NCBI GenBank assembly: GCA_019894655.1
Contig: JAGXNZ010000109.1
Coordinates: forward strand, 1-7,537
Source of the DNA: Promethearchaeota archaeon
GTDB lineage: Archaea > Asgardarchaeota > Lokiarchaeia > Sigynarchaeales > SOKP01
DNA: 7,537 bases
Direction of reading: 5' to 3'
Below the pieces are notes generated by a model. That model was not told the origin of the DNA. It made no database searches and worked only from the letters and a program-made list of their open reading frames with translations. Each line of letters begins with the position of its first letter. The stretch's first letter is position 1. This document shows positions 5,622-7,537 of this stretch, one piece after another. The position numbers and the translations under genes are program-made.

Positions 5622-5640
5622 TAAAAATAAAAATAAATAA
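5622..5640 (-). terminator. T-rich terminator after the DUF35 gene
   Basis: On the minus strand TTATTTATTTTTATTTTTAA follows the DUF35 stop codon by about 15 nt, ending the thiolase-DUF35 operon by U-run termination. It overlaps the region just downstream of the candidate TATA box of the M28 gene. Confidence 0.45.
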
Positions 5641-5649
5641 TATAAAATT
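5639..5649 (-). promoter_or_regulatory. candidate TATA box for the M28 gene
   Basis: On the minus strand AATTTTATATTA-like sequence lies about 60-70 nt before the ATA/ATG start region at 5574-5587. Transcription would begin near 5615-5618. It supports the M28 gene being its own transcript rather than part of the thiolase operon. Confidence 0.4.
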
Positions 5650-5654
5650 TATGT

Positions 5655-6077
5655 TTAAGCGGGTTCAAAACCTAAATCTATTCTTGTTTCACCTTTCAAT
5701 TCAGTCTCTAGAAACTTAACCTTTACTGGAGTCCCAATTTTTATGGTTTCGGGATGCTTTTCGTCAACTCCCATCAATTGACCCGAAATCATTGGTCCTT
5801 CGTCAAGTTTAATTATTGAGAAACAATAAGGATTTTTGAGAGAATATCCTTTTTCGGTCATGAATGTTGCTCCTACTCCAATGCATGAAAATGCTGCTAA
5901 ATTTCCATTTCCTGACATCTCAATCCATTCTAAATTAGTGGAATTGCATTTTGTGCATAATTTTCTTGAAGGCACATATGTTTCACCACAATCTTTACAT
6001 TTTGATCCCATAAGTTTTTTACTTTGTAAAAATTCCAGATAATTTTGCATGGTAAATTCTTTTTCATTCTCTGACAT
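5655..6077 (-). CDS. DUF35 zinc-ribbon/OB-fold protein, acyl-CoA-binding partner of thiolase
   Basis: DUF35 proteins bridge thiolase and HMG-CoA synthase in the archaeal mevalonate pathway and hold the CoA part of the intermediate so that it can pass between active sites. The 140-residue product has an N-terminal helix, a rubredoxin-like ribbon with CKDC (Cys27, Cys30) and CTKC (Cys41, Cys44), and then an OB-fold domain (about 55-140) containing SGNGNLAAFSCIGVG and the strand IKIGTPVKVKFLE. Length is normal for the family. I chose the ATG at 6077 because GAGGTGA (6089-6083) ends 5 nt before it; an in-frame GTG at 6086 lies within that ribosome site and is unlikely to be used. The thiolase gene ends just upstream, so the two are surely one transcript. 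Similar pairs also occur in other acyl-CoA pathways, so mevalonate is likely but not proven. Confidence 0.92.
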   Translation of the reverse strand: MSENEKEFTMQNYLEFLQSKKLMGSKCKDCGETYVPSRKLCTKCNSTNLEWIEMSGNGNLAAFSCIGVGATFMTEKGYSLKNPYCFSIIKLDEGPMISGQLMGVDEKHPETIKIGTPVKVKFLETELKGETRIDLGFEPA

Positions 6078-6090
6078 CTTTTTCACCTCA
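6078..6090 (-). promoter_or_regulatory. ribosome binding site of DUF35 overlapping the thiolase stop
   Basis: The minus strand reads TGAGGTGAAAAAG immediately before the DUF35 ATG at 6077. TGA is the thiolase stop, and GAGGTGA is a near-perfect complement of the archaeal 16S 3' end. Ribosomes finishing thiolase could restart directly, which would keep the two products in balance. Confidence 0.8.
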
Positions 6091-7347
6091 TTTTTGATAA
6101 ATAGTTACTACACATGTAGCTCCACTACCACCTAGATTGTGTGTGAGTGCTTTTTCCACGTCAAATTTTACTTGTCGATTTCTTTCTGCTATACCCCTCA
6201 TCTGTTTGAAGATTTCTACTGCTTGAGCAGCTCCCGTAGCCCCTACAGGATGTCCCTTAGATTTAAGTCCACCAGAGGTATTCAAAGGTAAGCTTCCATC
6301 TAGCTTTGATTCTCCATCACGTACCGCATCAACAGCCTTACCTTTTTCATAAAAATCTAAATCTTCCATAGCTACTAACTCTGCAATAGTAAAGCAATCG
6401 TGCAATTCCGCTATTTGGATATCTTTTGGAGTAACATTAGCCATTCGGTAAGCTTGTTTTGCTGCTTCTTTTGTTGCTACAAAACTTGTTAATGACTCTC
6501 GATCGTGTAAAGATAACGCGGCACTGCCTTGACCCGTTCCAGTAATCCAGATTGGTGTGTCAGTAAATCTTTTGGCAATGTCCTCTGCAGCTAAAAACAC
6601 ACAAGCGGCTCCATCAGTTACCAAGGAACAATCAAAAAGTCTAAGAGGACTGGCAATCATTGGATTGGAGGCACTCTTTAAGAAATCAAATTCGTCCTTC
6701 CAACCTGGAATTTCTTTGCCTTGTTTTTCTAATTTAGCTAATTTGTTATTCATTAAATCCTTTATTGATACTTGCATCTGAGCAAATGGATTTTCTTTAC
6801 CATTTTCATGATTCTTTATTCCAATTCTCATTAGATCTTCACCAGTAGTTCCGTATTTGTGGAAGTGTGCTGAAGCAACAGCAGCATATAACCCCGGAAA
6901 GGTCGCACCTGCGGGGTACTCAAATAAATTATCAGATGCCGTAGCTAGAGTATCTGTTACCAAAGTCGTCGATACTTCATTCATCGATTCGCATCCACCA
7001 ACAGCGATTACATCATGTATACCTGAAGCTATTGCAATAATACCTTGTCTAAGAGCAACACCACTGCTGGCACAAGCACCTTCGAATCGAGACGCTGGTT
7101 TTGGAGACAATCCTACCAAATTTGCCATTTGGGGTGCGAGATGTCCTTGATGATTAAAAAGATCTGAAGAATAATTTCCAAGATAACATGCGTCTACATC
7201 TTTAGGTTCAATTCCATTATCTACATTTTTAACCGCATTAAGCCAAGCATCTACCCATAAGTCCGGGTTTCGCTTCAAAGGGAATAATCTTCCAAATTGT
7301 GACATTCCCGCTCCAACAATCCCAACGCGTCTTGCTAATTTTCCCAT
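6088..7347 (-). CDS. SCP2-type thiolase (acetyl-CoA acetyltransferase family)
   Basis: The likely reaction is condensation of two acetyl-CoA to acetoacetyl-CoA, the first step of the mevalonate route to archaeal lipids; the reverse, beta-oxidation-type cleavage is possible. The 419-residue cytosolic protein shows the nucleophile in EGACASSGVALRQG (Cys92), AELHDCFTIAE (313-323, His316), and GGLKSKGHPVGATGAAQ (359-375, His366). The second Cys motif of classic thiolases is replaced by HNLGGSGAT (403-411), the usual form in archaeal/SCP2-like thiolases. Residues about 203-229 (LAKLEKQGKEIPGWKDEFDF and flanks) look like an insertion, as most archaeal relatives are about 390 residues. The start at 7347 has only a weak TGATGA ribosome site, 4 nt upstream. 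It is the first visible gene of the operon with DUF35. Confidence 0.92.
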   Translation of the reverse strand: MGKLARRVGIVGAGMSQFGRLFPLKRNPDLWVDAWLNAVKNVDNGIEPKDVDACYLGNYSSDLFNHQGHLAPQMANLVGLSPKPASRFEGACASSGVALRQGIIAIASGIHDVIAVGGCESMNEVSTTLVTDTLATASDNLFEYPAGATFPGLYAAVASAHFHKYGTTGEDLMRIGIKNHENGKENPFAQMQVSIKDLMNNKLAKLEKQGKEIPGWKDEFDFLKSASNPMIASPLRLFDCSLVTDGAACVFLAAEDIAKRFTDTPIWITGTGQGSAALSLHDRESLTSFVATKEAAKQAYRMANVTPKDIQIAELHDCFTIAELVAMEDLDFYEKGKAVDAVRDGESKLDGSLPLNTSGGLKSKGHPVGATGAAQAVEIFKQMRGIAERNRQVKFDVEKALTHNLGGSGATCVVTIYQK

Positions 7348-7384
7348 TTTTTCATCATTGATTTTTATTTAATATTGTATTGAT

Positions 7385-7424
7385 TTGAATTTAAAGAATT
7401 GAATTTTAGAAAAATTATATTTGT
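7385..7424 (-). promoter_or_regulatory. probable promoter region of the thiolase-DUF35 operon
   Basis: On the minus strand two TATA-like stretches precede the ATG at 7347: AAATATAATTTT (7421-7410) and TTCTTTAAATTC (7398-7387). The nearer one would give a leader of about 15-20 nt. Both lie in uniformly A/T-rich sequence, so I cannot choose between them. Confidence 0.35.
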
Positions 7425-7442
7425 TATTGTTTTCAGAAAAAA

Positions 7443-7532
7443 TTAATTTCTTAATAAAACCTTAGGATTAGTTGAGAGTGCTCTAAGAAGATCGTTAACA
7501 TTTTTATCTATAACTTCATATAATAACTTATG
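7443..7532 (-). pseudogene. protein-like 29-codon tail without a start, possible 3' end of a broken or shifted gene
   Basis: This minus-strand frame encodes KLLYEVIDKNVNDLLRALST and a further nine residues before a TAA at 7445-7443. The composition and amphipathic helix pattern look like a protein C-terminus. It contains no ATG, GTG or TTG, and a TGA at 7535-7533 closes it only three bases from the window edge. The T6 run just after the stop (7442-7436 on the minus strand) would suit a terminator. It may be the end of a gene interrupted by a frameshift, or chance. Confidence 0.25.
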
Positions 7533-7537
7533 TCAAA

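Noticed and set aside
5836..6042. Plus-strand open frame opposite the DUF35 gene
   Set aside because: It is antisense to the conserved zinc ribbon and OB-fold; a shadow of the real gene.
6078..6086. GTG at 6086 as start of the DUF35 gene
   Set aside because: The GTG is part of the GAGGTGA ribosome site serving the ATG at 6077; using it would leave the gene without a ribosome site.
6557..7150. Two plus-strand open frames opposite the thiolase (6557-6781, 6857-7150)
   Set aside because: Both are antisense to conserved thiolase sequence and lack any independent signal.

Overview
The window is strongly AT-rich DNA from an archaeon. Three things point there: an Alba chromatin protein, a signal peptidase of the archaeal/ER Ser-His type, and a thiolase followed directly by a DUF35 zinc-ribbon/OB protein, as in archaeal mevalonate operons. 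Ribosome sites of the GAGGTG/GGTGA type and TTTATATA-like boxes agree. The AT-richness, the mix of families and the glutaminyl-cyclase-like M28 enzyme suggest an Asgard (Promethearchaeota, Lokiarchaeia-like) genome, but this is an inference by eye.

Layout. Bases 1-20 hold the first codons of a minus-strand gene that leaves the window. Alba (202-519, minus) follows, with a repeat-rich upstream region (536-666). Next are a 74-residue two-helix membrane protein (821-1045, minus) and signal peptidase I (1201-1845, minus). A divergent spacer of about 225 bp separates the signal peptidase from a rightward block: an unrecognised zinc-ribbon protein (2071-2586), a diacylglycerol-kinase-family lipid kinase (2763-3722) and a class I methyltransferase (3767-4387). 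This block converges on a leftward block: an M28 ectoenzyme resembling animal/Bacteroidetes glutaminyl cyclase (4423 to about 5574/5587), the DUF35 protein (5655-6077) and an SCP2-type thiolase (6088-7347). At the right edge a short protein-like minus-strand tail (7443-7532) has no start codon.

How genes may work together. Thiolase and DUF35 form a clear operon: the DUF35 ribosome site overlaps the thiolase stop codon. In methanogens these two join HMG-CoA synthase in a complex that feeds isoprenoid lipid synthesis; no HMG-CoA synthase is seen here. The signal peptidase and the M28 enzyme both act at or outside the membrane but are not adjacent. The lipid kinase and methyltransferase run in the same direction 44 bp apart, with no evidence that they share a pathway.

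Points most worth a second look: the 5' end of the M28 gene, whose signal peptide n-region is reached only from an AUA start or through a one-base change in an A7 run; the inverted repeats around the lipid kinase TATA box; the zinc-ribbon orphan with a TFIIS-like C-terminus; and the tandem repeats upstream of Alba. I see no clear multi-gene novel system, CRISPR array, mobile element, tRNA or rRNA.
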